This document shows, in pieces, positions 23,845 through 31,397 of a DNA stretch of 40,495 nt; position 1 is the stretch's first letter, and the number at the start of each line of letters is the position of its first letter. The stretch covers positions 1 to 40,495 of the IMG/VR virus record IMGVR_UViG_3300020578_000177, one strand, 5' to 3'. The DNA is from a virus. A model generated the notes under the pieces. That model did not search any database and was not told where the DNA came from. It saw nothing but the letters and a program-made list of their open reading frames with translations. The translations under genes and the position numbers were made by a program.

Positions 23845-24195
23845 ATGACTATATTAAAAAGAGTGTTCGGTAGATCTGCTAAATCAAATGCAGGAAGACC
23901 AGCATTATCGAAAAAGCAAAGAGTGTTAAACCTTTTAAGTAAAGGTGAAAACGTTGCTTGGCAGACTTTAAGAAACAGATTTGATCTTGAATCTCCAAGA
24001 GCGATGATTGACACTTTAAGAGCAGAAGGAAATATGATTTATGGCAATAAAGTTGCTGGTAAAACATATTACAGACTCGGCAATCCAACTAGAGCAATTA
24101 TTGCTGCAGGGATTGAAGCTTTATATGGTACGAAGTTCAAATATTCAAACTGGAAAAATCCAGTGAGAAAAGCTGAATTAGCACCAATTAACTAA
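23845..24195 (+). CDS. Winged-helix/HTH-type protein upstream of gp43
   Basis: 116 residues, strong SD. Core: KKQRVLNLLSKGENVAWQTL, RNRFDLESPRAMIDTLRAEG, NMIYGNKVAGKTYYRLG. This is helix, turn, recognition-helix, wing with the pattern Q-x-V-x-x-L-x-x-G-x-x-V-x-W. The N-terminus is basic (KRVFGRSAKSNAGRPALSKK), consistent with DNA or RNA binding. Similar unnamed proteins exist in cyanophages. C-terminus has a short Trp-containing helix. It might regulate early or middle transcription or bind nucleic acid during packaging; not established. Confidence 0.6.
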   Translation: MTILKRVFGRSAKSNAGRPALSKKQRVLNLLSKGENVAWQTLRNRFDLESPRAMIDTLRAEGNMIYGNKVAGKTYYRLGNPTRAIIAAGIEALYGTKFKYSNWKNPVRKAELAPIN

Positions 24196-24203
24196 TTAAA
24201 GAA

Positions 24204-24326
24204 TTTACTGAGAGGTGTTTGAATCGGTTCTGCCCTCGCCAGTAAATAGTGGTGTGCCTTTATCTTCTTCTTCTTAGAAATGAAGAAATTTGTTATGTGC
24301 CTTCAAATGTGGCACACCACTCTTTT
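24204..24326 (+). ncRNA. Candidate structured RNA / attenuator upstream of gp43
   Basis: 172-nt gap without a gene. Stem A: TTTACTG (24204-24210) with CAGTAAA (24240-24246), enclosing GAGG/CCTC. Stem B: AGTGGTGTGCC (24248-24258) with GGCACACCACT (24311-24321), 11 bp, enclosing TTCTTC/GAAGAA (24265-24270, 24282-24287), followed by CTTTT. Alternative stem: TGTGCC (24296-24301) with the same GGCACA (24311-24316). Two mutually exclusive partners for one strand plus a T-run is the architecture of an attenuator or riboswitch. No known riboswitch class recognised. Confidence 0.5.
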
Positions 24327-24342
24327 AAACTAAAAAAGTACA

Positions 24343-24355
24343 GCGATATATTCGC
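24343..24355 (+). promoter_or_regulatory. Hairpin in the gp43 translation start region
   Basis: GCGA-TATAT-TCGC, ending 12 nt before the gene 43 ATG. T4 gp43 represses its own translation by binding a hairpin at its ribosome-binding site; this hairpin is a candidate counterpart by position only. Confidence 0.35.
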
Positions 24356-24367
24356 GAGAACAAAATT

Positions 24368-26866
24368 ATGTCAATAGGCAAATTCTACACAAACGTCACA
24401 GCATCAACCAACGAAATTCTCGTAAGATCCATCAGTAATGGTGGCACACATCATTTAGAACGAATTCCTTTTAAACCTCATTGTTATATTACCAAAGGCA
24501 AAGGTGATACAGCATTTAAAACATTAGATGGTAAACCTGCATATAGAGTTAATTTTGACTCTATGAAACACGCAAAGACATTCTTTGAAGAGTTTAAGAG
24601 TGTATCTAATTTTGACGTTCATGGTCTTTTATCATTCACTCACCAATATATTGCAGAAACTTATCCAGAATCAAATATAGATTTTGATTATTATAAGATT
24701 AAAATTTATTCATTAGATATAGAAACTACTACAGAAACTGGTTTTCCAGATCCTTTAAATCCAGTTGAAGAAATAATACTTCTCTCAATTCAAGATATTC
24801 ATTCAAAAAAAATAATCACTTGGGGTACTCATAGATACACAGGTGAACGTAAAGATATAGAATATCGTGCATTTCCAAATGAAAAAGAAATGCTTGCTGA
24901 TTTTATAAAATGGTGGAGTAAGAATACACCAGATATTATTACTGGTTGGAATGTTGCTGCATTTGATACAGTTTATCTTTATAAAAGAATATTACATTGT
25001 CTTGGAGAAAATACAGCTAAAAAATTAAGTCCATGGAACTACATCAACACTAAAACAATCTCTGTAAGAAATAAAGGAATAACTTATTATGATTTTGAAG
25101 GGATCTCTCTTCTTGATTATATGACATTATATAAAAAATATACTTATTCAAGTAGAGAATCTTACAAACTAGTTGATATTTGTCAAGATGAATTAGGTAT
25201 CACTAAATTGAATCATGATGAATATGCATCATTCAAAGAATTCTATACAAAAAATTGGAATAAATTTGTTGATTATAATATAAGAGATACAGAATTAATT
25301 ACTCTTCTCGAAGATAAAATGCGTCTTTTAGAATTAATTATAACTTTTGCTTATACTGCTAAAGTAAATTACACAGATGTATTTTCTCAAACAAGAACTT
25401 GGGATATGATTATTCATAATCATTTACTTGATGATAAAATTATTATTCCACCAAAAAGACCTTTAGATAAAAAGAGTTCGATATTTGAAGGAGCATTTGT
25501 TAAAGATCCAATCATTGGTATGCATAATTGGGTAGTTGGATTTGACTTAACATCTCTATATCCACATCTAATAATGCAATATAATATTTCACCAGAAACT
25601 ATTTTAGATAAAAAATACACTTCAGGAGTTGAACATTATTTAAACAATACACCAACATTCGAACCAAATGAAATAGTTGCTGCCAATGGTACTGTTTATA
25701 ACAAGGAAATTTTAGGAATTTTCCCAAGAGTTATGGATAAAATTTATAAAAGTAGATTTACTGCTAAGAAACAAATGCTAGAAGCTGAAAAGGAATTTCA
25801 AAAAACAAAAGATCCAAAATTTAAAAAGATTATTTCAAAGTATAATAATTTACAAATGGCTACGAAGATTGCACTGAATAGTGCATATGGTGCTATGGGA
25901 AATGAATACTTTAGATATTTTGATGTTCGTATGGCTGAAGCAATTACATTATCAGGACAATTAGCTATTCGATGGATTCACAATAAGATGAATGAGTTTT
26001 TAAATAAAATTTTAAAAACAGAAAATAAAGATTATATCATAGCTGTTGATACAGATTCAATATATGTAAACTTTGATAAAGTAGTTGAACGTGCATTTCT
26101 TGATATACCTGAAAAGATTAAAGTAGTACAGTTTATTGATAAGATATGTGAAGAGAAATTTATACCATATATGAATACTTGCTTTGAAGAATTAGCAAAG
26201 AGACATAATGCATCAAATAGAATGATAATGAAACGTGAAAGCATTTCTGATAAGGGTATATGGACTGCTAAAAAGAGATATGTATTATCAGTTTACGATC
26301 AAGAGGGTGTTTCATATTCTACACCAAAATTTAAAGTAATGGGATTAGAACTTGTTAAATCAAGTACACCACTTGTTGTTCGTAAAAAACTTAAAGATGC
26401 TTTACCAACAATTATGTATGGGAATCAATATGAACTTTTTAATTTTATTTCTAATTACAAAAAAGAATTCTTTAACTTATCGCCAGAAGAGATAGCATTT
26501 CCTCGTTCTTGTCAGGGAATAAATCATTATGCAAGCGAAGCCAAAATTTATAAATTGTCAACACCTATGCATACAAGAGGTGCTTTAATTTATAATCATT
26601 ATCGTAAGAAACATCATTTGATGAAAAAGATACAAGAGATAAAAGAGGGTGATAAGATTAAATTTATTTCTTTAAAAACACCAAATCCATTACAATCAGA
26701 AAATTGTGTTGCATTCTTAGATAAACTTCCGATTGAGTTTAATGTCCATAAGTATATTGATTATGATACGATGTTTCAAAAAGTATTTTTAGATGCTTTG
26801 AAGCTAATTATTACACCATTAGGATGGAAAACTGAAGAAGAAAGCACTTTAGAAAATTTCTTTTGA
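24368..26866 (+). CDS. 43: DNA polymerase gp43 (family B)
   Basis: Replicative polymerase with proofreading. 832 residues against 898 in T4. Exo I motif YSLDIETTT (Asp117, Glu119), Exo II region TGWNVAAFDTVYL, Exo III VDYNIRDTEL. Polymerase motif A FDLTSLYPHLI (Asp393), motif B KIALNSAYGAMGNEYFRY, motif C AVDTDSIYV (Asp561, Asp563). C-terminal LENFF is the clamp-binding peptide, as in T4 (SLDFLF-type). Intact, no intein. Starts 12 nt after a small hairpin, no clear SD. Confidence 0.97.
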   Translation: MSIGKFYTNVTASTNEILVRSISNGGTHHLERIPFKPHCYITKGKGDTAFKTLDGKPAYRVNFDSMKHAKTFFEEFKSVSNFDVHGLLSFTHQYIAETYPESNIDFDYYKIKIYSLDIETTTETGFPDPLNPVEEIILLSIQDIHSKKIITWGTHRYTGERKDIEYRAFPNEKEMLADFIKWWSKNTPDIITGWNVAAFDTVYLYKRILHCLGENTAKKLSPWNYINTKTISVRNKGITYYDFEGISLLDYMTLYKKYTYSSRESYKLVDICQDELGITKLNHDEYASFKEFYTKNWNKFVDYNIRDTELITLLEDKMRLLELIITFAYTAKVNYTDVFSQTRTWDMIIHNHLLDDKIIIPPKRPLDKKSSIFEGAFVKDPIIGMHNWVVGFDLTSLYPHLIMQYNISPETILDKKYTSGVEHYLNNTPTFEPNEIVAANGTVYNKEILGIFPRVMDKIYKSRFTAKKQMLEAEKEFQKTKDPKFKKIISKYNNLQMATKIALNSAYGAMGNEYFRYFDVRMAEAITLSGQLAIRWIHNKMNEFLNKILKTENKDYIIAVDTDSIYVNFDKVVERAFLDIPEKIKVVQFIDKICEEKFIPYMNTCFEELAKRHNASNRMIMKRESISDKGIWTAKKRYVLSVYDQEGVSYSTPKFKVMGLELVKSSTPLVVRKKLKDALPTIMYGNQYELFNFISNYKKEFFNLSPEEIAFPRSCQGINHYASEAKIYKLSTPMHTRGALIYNHYRKKHHLMKKIQEIKEGDKIKFISLKTPNPLQSENCVAFLDKLPIEFNVHKYIDYDTMFQKVFLDALKLIITPLGWKTEEESTLENFF

Positions 26867-26867
26867 A

Positions 26868-26892
26868 TAAGTTATTGATTTTAAACACTTTT
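26868..26892 (-). promoter_or_regulatory. IHF-type binding site
   Basis: On the minus strand: AAAA, GTGTTTAA, AATCAA-TAAC-TTA. Fits WATCAA-N4-TTR; begins right after the gp43 stop and lies 15 nt upstream of the -35 box of the next promoter. Confidence 0.6.
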
Positions 26893-26907
26893 ATTTTGCT
26901 CGAAAGC

Positions 26908-26936
26908 TTTACTTTTTAGGGTTTTTATAGTATAAT
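26908..26936 (+). promoter_or_regulatory. Early-type promoter
   Basis: TTTACT (26908-26913), 17-nt spacer ending TATAG, TATAAT (26931-26936). Start codon 9 nt after the -10 box. Confidence 0.8.
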
Positions 26937-26945
26937 AGTAGGTAT

Positions 26946-27167
26946 ATGATTAATAAAAGTGTAATAACAGATGCTGATATAGATGTTTCTGTAAAAGTAT
27001 GTAAACATTTACTCATAGATATAATGAAAGATATTGAGTATTTACAGGCAAAGAAAACAGACGCAGAAAATTGGCTAACTGACAGTGAATTTCAAGAACT
27101 ACAAGATGCTCGTGTATTCGCTGATTCTTTAAAGACAACGATTAATTATATGGAAAGTATAAAATAA
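26946..27167 (+). CDS. Small hypothetical protein
   Basis: 73 residues, helical, with SVKVCKHLLIDIMKDIEYLQ and an amphipathic C-terminal helix. No signal peptide, no recognised motif. First gene after the IHF-type site and promoter behind gp43; probable leaderless or very short leader transcript. Confidence 0.5.
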   Translation: MINKSVITDADIDVSVKVCKHLLIDIMKDIEYLQAKKTDAENWLTDSEFQELQDARVFADSLKTTINYMESIK

Positions 27168-27194
27168 CTAAATGATGAAAGGCACTAATATAAT

Positions 27195-27911
27195 ATGACT
27201 ACAATGACATTTAATGGTGAAATCCCATTATCTTATAGAGAAAAAATTAATCTTAAAAAACGAAGTAATTGGGATGAACAAAGTATTCTTCCTGATGCAG
27301 AAGATATAAAATTTGCTGATTTAATTGATGCATCATGGGGTAATTCTCAAAAACAAAGAGAAATGAATGAGTATGTTGCAAAACGTCTTAATGAAAATGA
27401 GCATTTTGTTAAAATGTGTGGTGAAATTACTCATACTACGAAAGACAGTAAATCAAGAATAGATGGTGTAAATAAAGATTATATATTTGAATTCAGATCT
27501 AGAAATTTTAACTTATTTGCTAATGATGGACTTTACTGTTGGAAAGTGGACAAGAATGACAGATGTATGTTGTGCACATTAAGTAAATATGATAGTTTGC
27601 GTAAATACAGAGAACAAGGTAAAAAACCATTGTATATAAGTTTTTTATATGGAGGACACTTTATATTAAATGATTATACTACTTTTGAAGATTCAACTTT
27701 TGAACTTTTTAAAACATCAAAACTTAAAAATGGTAAATTAAGATATTTTGATCCTAATATGAAAATACGAAATGGTGGTGGTCGTGATGATAAAGAAATG
27801 AATTATTATCTTCCATTTCATATGAGCAAAATTTTTGTTAATAAAAATAAAATGCCATCAAATCATCAAATTGGTAAACTTGCTTTTAACAACCCTAATG
27901 TATATGTTTAA
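27195..27911 (+). CDS. Hypothetical protein, possible nuclease-like core
   Basis: 238 residues, soluble. The central part KMCGEITHTTKDSKSRIDGV followed by NKDYIFEFRSRNF places E, then D-G, then E-x-R in the order seen in PD-(D/E)xK-type nuclease folds (the usual Lys replaced by Arg), and a Cys pair occurs in DRCMLCTL. The rest has aromatic-rich strands (YISFLYGGHFILNDY). No family recognised; the nuclease idea is weak. It is co-directional with the preceding small gene after a 27-nt gap with a GAAAGG-type ribosome-binding site. Confidence 0.5.
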   Translation: MTTMTFNGEIPLSYREKINLKKRSNWDEQSILPDAEDIKFADLIDASWGNSQKQREMNEYVAKRLNENEHFVKMCGEITHTTKDSKSRIDGVNKDYIFEFRSRNFNLFANDGLYCWKVDKNDRCMLCTLSKYDSLRKYREQGKKPLYISFLYGGHFILNDYTTFEDSTFELFKTSKLKNGKLRYFDPNMKIRNGGGRDDKEMNYYLPFHMSKIFVNKNKMPSNHQIGKLAFNNPNVYV

Positions 27912-28155
27912 ATTTATATTTAGAATTTTATTAGTGTTTTGTGTAATTTTTACAGTGCATAGTCTTGCTCGTAAGAATACAACATATAATAATGTGGTAC
28001 TAAATTTGATGCCAAATAGTTGCGATCGTGATTGTAAGAAAAAACTATTTGAAGCTGAGATGGAAGACTCAATGCAACAAATGGCAAGAAGTATAATGTC
28101 AGAGTTGTTATATCAAACTAAAAAACTAACAGAGGAGAGAACTAATGGGAAATAA
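27904..28155 (+). CDS. Small exported or membrane-anchored protein
   Basis: I start at ATG 27904 (MFKFIFRILLVFCVIFTVHS), overlapping the previous stop; an in-frame ATG lies two codons earlier and a longer frame starts at 27835 within the previous gene. 83 residues: signal peptide or anchor to about residue 22 (HSLA-R), then a helical region with Cys pair NSCDRDCKKK and a Gln/Met-rich tail. Likely periplasmic. Overlaps the next gene by 11 nt. Confidence 0.5.
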   Translation: MFKFIFRILLVFCVIFTVHSLARKNTTYNNVVLNLMPNSCDRDCKKKLFEAEMEDSMQQMARSIMSELLYQTKKLTEERTNGK

Positions 28156-28549
28156 AGACTTTTCATATAAACAAAAAGCACATGTTTCACCACAAACAGA
28201 TTTTAGAAAACTGCATAGAAAACAAGATTTAATTGGTGCTTTTATATTCGCTGTTATCTTGATTATTATATTGGCTTTTGCACCGAGAGCGATATCTAGT
28301 GAAACGAAAATAAAAGATGAAATTACAGCTTGGTATGAAGAAACTGGTACAACAATTAAAAACGAATTACTTGGTGTTAGTAATTTTGTATTCAGCATTC
28401 CTGAAAATGTAGGTGGTGGTTTGCTTAATTATTGGGAGGAAGTAAAGAAGTATCAAAATGAATCTTGGGCGAAAGCAAGAGAAGAAAATCCAAAAGTGTA
28501 TTCAGTATTTGATAAATTTTTAGATATATTTAAAAAAAATGATGAATAA
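28145..28549 (+). CDS. Single-pass membrane protein
   Basis: 134 residues with a GAGGAGAG ribosome-binding site inside the preceding gene. N-terminal basic 28 residues, a transmembrane segment (LIGAFIFAVILIIILAFA), then about 85 residues predicted helical and amphipathic, Trp/Tyr/Glu-rich (WYEETGTTIKNELLGVSNFV). Topology N-in, C-terminal domain outside the inner membrane. Size and topology resemble inner-membrane spanins or exclusion proteins, but there is no specific motif. Confidence 0.55.
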   Translation: MGNKDFSYKQKAHVSPQTDFRKLHRKQDLIGAFIFAVILIIILAFAPRAISSETKIKDEITAWYEETGTTIKNELLGVSNFVFSIPENVGGGLLNYWEEVKKYQNESWAKAREENPKVYSVFDKFLDIFKKNDE

Positions 28550-28730
28550 TATATTAATTAAAACTGTTCAAGATCTAGATGATGTAAGAGATTATATCGA
28601 AAATGGTATGATGATTGCAGCAAAAACTAGAATTAATCTGATTAAAAGAGATTTATTAAAAGAATCTAAAAAAGAAAATAAAATTAGAGGCAAATTAACA
28701 GTAATCAGAAGAAAGGGAAACCACTGCTAA
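28539..28730 (+). CDS. Small basic hypothetical protein
   Basis: 63 residues beginning MMNNILIKTVQDLDDVRDYI; helical, Lys/Arg-rich in the second half and ending in Cys. Overlaps both neighbours (11 nt upstream, 1 nt downstream), so it is part of the same translation unit. No signal peptide, unlike its neighbours. Not recognised. Confidence 0.45.
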   Translation: MMNNILIKTVQDLDDVRDYIENGMMIAAKTRINLIKRDLLKESKKENKIRGKLTVIRRKGNHC

Positions 28731-29122
28731 TGAAAAAATTCGCACGTTTAACTGTATTCTATATTGTGTTGAGTTTATTTTTGACTCAAAATGCAAAGGC
28801 ACAATCAATAGTAAGATCTTTCAATTCAGATGCGTTTGTCACAGCTTATATTAATGGACATGCATATGGATATAACGCAGACCAAATTAATCGTCACTCT
28901 AGACCGAATAATTCCTGTGTTTATGAAAGTCAAGAAAGAACCAAAGATGGTGTAGTTATTGGCAGAGAAGAAGTAAAACGATGCCACGAAGAAGTAAAAA
29001 CTGGTGAAAGTCAGTCTTCTTTTATAAAAGATTTTATTACATCACCTCTTGGTGAAACATTGATAGTACTAACATCTTCTCTTTTATTACAAAGAGTTGC
29101 TGCTGGTGCATCATCTAGATAG
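28730..29122 (+). CDS. Exported protein with C-terminal membrane span
   Basis: 130 residues. Signal peptide MKKFARLTVFYIVLSLFLTQ with cleavage after NAKA (before QS). Mature part has Tyr/Asn-rich strands, two Cys (NSCVYE, KRCHEE), then a hydrophobic C-terminal segment (ETLIVLTSSLLLQRVAAG). It would sit in the periplasm anchored by the C-terminus. Stop-start overlap with its neighbours indicates an operon of envelope proteins. Confidence 0.55.
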   Translation: MKKFARLTVFYIVLSLFLTQNAKAQSIVRSFNSDAFVTAYINGHAYGYNADQINRHSRPNNSCVYESQERTKDGVVIGREEVKRCHEEVKTGESQSSFIKDFITSPLGETLIVLTSSLLLQRVAAGASSR

Positions 29123-29135
29123 AAAGGAGGAAACG

Positions 29136-29588
29136 ATGAAAAAAATATTATTACTCGGATCGTTCATGTTGTTAGGAGCATGTGCTGGTAGTTTGTCTAA
29201 ATTAGATGGCAAAGCATCAGTTGACGGAAACGAAGATTTAATTAAAGTTGCATCATTAGTATGTAATGAGTTTAAATCTACTGATTCAGTATTATATGGC
29301 TGTGGTTCTGGTATATCTTCTGATTTAGAATTATCAAAATCAAAAGCGATACTAAATGCTAAAATTGCAGTTGCTGACGTGTTATCAAACAGCTTAACAA
29401 AGCAAGAAACATTAGCTACAACTGAAACTACAAAGGACGGAGTAAATCGTCAGTATCAGTCAACAGAGAGAAACCAAACATTTGAACAATCCTTATCAAA
29501 ATATAAAGTTGTTTACGATAAACAATTTTTAGATCAAGGAAGATTCAGATCTTTTATAGTGATTGAGTATAAAGTAAAATCTCTATAA
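29136..29588 (+). CDS. LPP20-like lipoprotein
   Basis: 150 residues from ATG 29136, chosen because AAAGGAGG lies just upstream; a longer frame starts 39 nt earlier without SD. Signal MKKILLLGSFMLLGACAGS with lipobox L-G-A-C (Cys17). The mature domain, GCGSGISSDLELSKSKAILN, AKIAVADVLSNSLTKQ, then strands ending FIVIEYKVKS, resembles the LPP20 lipoprotein family of Gram-negative bacteria. Unusual cargo for a phage; likely acts at the host outer membrane or periplasm. Confidence 0.65.
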   Translation: MKKILLLGSFMLLGACAGSLSKLDGKASVDGNEDLIKVASLVCNEFKSTDSVLYGCGSGISSDLELSKSKAILNAKIAVADVLSNSLTKQETLATTETTKDGVNRQYQSTERNQTFEQSLSKYKVVYDKQFLDQGRFRSFIVIEYKVKSL

Positions 29589-29595
29589 TCCCATC

Positions 29596-29639
29596 TTTAC
29601 TTGCAATTAAAAATGGGGTATAATATGACTATACCCCAT
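29596..29639 (+). promoter_or_regulatory. Early-type promoter with perfect inverted repeat over the -10 box
   Basis: TTTACT (29596-29601), 17-nt spacer, TATAAT (29619-29624). A perfect 10-bp inverted repeat ATGGGGTATA (29613-29622) / TATACCCCAT (29630-29639) brackets the -10 box and the predicted transcription start, an operator-like arrangement upstream of the uvsX-gp41 operon. Confidence 0.7.
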
Positions 29640-29648
29640 AAAAATATT

Positions 29649-29810
29649 ATGAAAACACTGAAACAATTAAAAGAAGATCTAAAGAATTTAGAACAAGAAT
29701 ACGAATTTCAAGCATCCTCTGTTCTTGTATCGTCAAATAATCTAAAACAAATTCAAGAAGAAATCTACGAATTAAAAGACACAATAACTAAAAGGAGTAT
29801 TTACAAATGA
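29649..29810 (+). CDS. Small coiled-coil protein upstream of uvsX
   Basis: 53 residues from ATG 29649 ([20 protein letters not shown]), chosen because the longer frame begins with TTG inside the promoter. A single amphipathic heptad helix with a Ser/Val-rich break ([10 protein letters not shown]) in the middle. ATGA overlap with uvsX. No family recognised. Confidence 0.5.
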   Translation: MKTLKQLKEDLKNLEQEYEFQASSVLVSSNNLKQIQEEIYELKDTITKRSIYK

Positions 29811-30907
29811 ATGATTTTTTAAAAGATGTAATTAAAGATATTAATAACGAATATGCAGGAACAGCTGATAGTGATTTAGTTGGTGATACAGGATCGTTTG
29901 TAGATACTGGTTCTTATGCTCTTAATGCATTATTATCAGGAAGTATATATGATGGACTTCCTTCAAATAAAATTACTGCACTTGCTGGTGAAGCATCAAC
30001 TGGTAAAACATTCTTCACATTAGGTATTGCTAAAAAATGGCAAGAACAAAGTAAACAAGCTGGTATAATTTATTTTGAAACTGAAGGAGCATTAACAAAA
30101 GATATGCTTGCTGAAAGAAAGATTGATTCAAAAAGATTCGTTGTTATTCCTGTTGCAACAGTACAAGAATTTAGAACACAATGTACTAAAATCTTAGATA
30201 ATATTGAGAAAGTACCTTTAGAGCATAGACATCCAATATTACTTGTTTTAGATTCACTTGGTAATCTTTCAACAGAAAAAGAAGTTAGAGATACTCTTGA
30301 AGGAAATGATACACGTGATATGACAAGAGCACAGTTAATTCGTGGTGCATTTAGAGTGATTGCTTTAAGATTATCAAAATTAGATACACCAATGATTGTG
30401 ACTAACCACACATACGATGTAATTGGTGCTTATGTACCAACAAAAGAAATGGGTGGTGGCTCTGGTTTAAAATATGCTGCATCTACAATTGTATATTTAA
30501 GTAAATCAAAAGATAAAGATTCAGATAAAAATGTTGTGGGAAATATTATTAAAGCAACATTACAAAAATCTAGATTTACAAGAGAGTTTTTAAGAGTTGA
30601 AACAAAACTTTCATTTGAAACAGGTTTAGATCCATACTATGGACTTATTGATATAGCAATTGATGCTGGTATCTTTAAAGAAGAGGGTGGAAGAATAGAT
30701 GTAGGTGGAACTAAAGTATTTGGTAAGAATATAAAAGAAGAACCTGAAAAATATTTTACAAAAGAAGTTCTTGATAAAATTAACGATTATACAAAGAAAG
30801 CTTTTAAATATGGTTCTACTATTGAATTATCAAGCAATATAAGTGATGCACCAATAGAAAAAGAAAGTAAAACAAATGGTGGAAAATCCAAAAAATCCAA
30901 AGAGTGA
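29807..30907 (+). CDS. uvsX: UvsX recombinase (RecA-like)
   Basis: Strand-exchange protein of phage recombination and recombination-dependent replication, working with UvsY. 366 residues (T4 391). Walker A GEASTGKT (61-68), catalytic Glu region [13 protein letters not shown], Walker [12 protein letters not shown], and DNA-binding loop regions [27 protein letters not shown]. Its C-terminus is Lys/Ser-rich and overlaps the next gene by 32 nt. Confidence 0.95.
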   Translation: MNDFLKDVIKDINNEYAGTADSDLVGDTGSFVDTGSYALNALLSGSIYDGLPSNKITALAGEASTGKTFFTLGIAKKWQEQSKQAGIIYFETEGALTKDMLAERKIDSKRFVVIPVATVQEFRTQCTKILDNIEKVPLEHRHPILLVLDSLGNLSTEKEVRDTLEGNDTRDMTRAQLIRGAFRVIALRLSKLDTPMIVTNHTYDVIGAYVPTKEMGGGSGLKYAASTIVYLSKSKDKDSDKNVVGNIIKATLQKSRFTREFLRVETKLSFETGLDPYYGLIDIAIDAGIFKEEGGRIDVGGTKVFGKNIKEEPEKYFTKEVLDKINDYTKKAFKYGSTIELSSNISDAPIEKESKTNGGKSKKSKE

Positions 30908-31397
30908 AACCATAGAAACAAATAAGGATACAATATTTCCTTTCTTAGATCCAAATAGTTTTGAAACACCAGAACTATATGAGAAAGCAAAACAAGAATA
31001 TTTAAACAAAAAACCAGTACAAATAATTCCACATGAAGTATTATCTGAAAAAGGTAAGTATGGAACACAAAATATTCGATTCAAAGCAAACAAACTTGAA
31101 GGTGTAGTTGTCAATTTTGGTAAAGTTGAATTTGTACCACAGAAAGATAGTACAATTAATCTTTCATATGATTATGATGCTGATGTCAGTGGAGCAACAT
31201 GGCCAGTAATTAAAATTGATTCACCAGAAAGTAAAAAAATATTAGAAAAAGAACTTGGTGATTTTCTAATGAGTTGTATTGAAGAACAATTAAAACAAGG
31301 TAAGATTCTATTTCGAGGAGGGTCTGATGAAATGGAAGCTTATGTGAAAGAACGAAATGAGAATAGAAACAACGATACTGAGAAATCTTCTTCATAA
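30876..31397 (+). CDS. Conserved hypothetical protein between uvsX and gp41
   Basis: 173 residues. N-terminal Pro/Glu/Lys-rich linker, then a compact domain [39 protein letters not shown], and helix [20 protein letters not shown]. Similar proteins occupy this place in marine T4-like phages, so a replication or recombination accessory role is likely, but no activity is known to me. Start at 30876 lies inside the uvsX 3' end; its end overlaps gp41 by 41 nt. Confidence 0.55.
   Translation: MVENPKNPKSETIETNKDTIFPFLDPNSFETPELYEKAKQEYLNKKPVQIIPHEVLSEKGKYGTQNIRFKANKLEGVVVNFGKVEFVPQKDSTINLSYDYDADVSGATWPVIKIDSPESKKILEKELGDFLMSCIEEQLKQGKILFRGGSDEMEAYVKERNENRNNDTEKSSS

Noticed and set aside
24204-24246. 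tRNA-like element (7-bp terminal stem)
   Set aside because: The enclosed 29 nt are too short for a tRNA and contain no anticodon or T-arm that folds on either strand.
29601-29648. Longer frame (TTG at 29601, ATGs at 29613 and 29625) for the small gene before uvsX
   Set aside because: All these codons lie at or upstream of the predicted transcription start.
30070-31114. Several minus-strand frames of 93-113 codons antisense to uvsX and the following gene
   Set aside because: Overlap conserved genes, mutually overlapping in different frames, no start signals.
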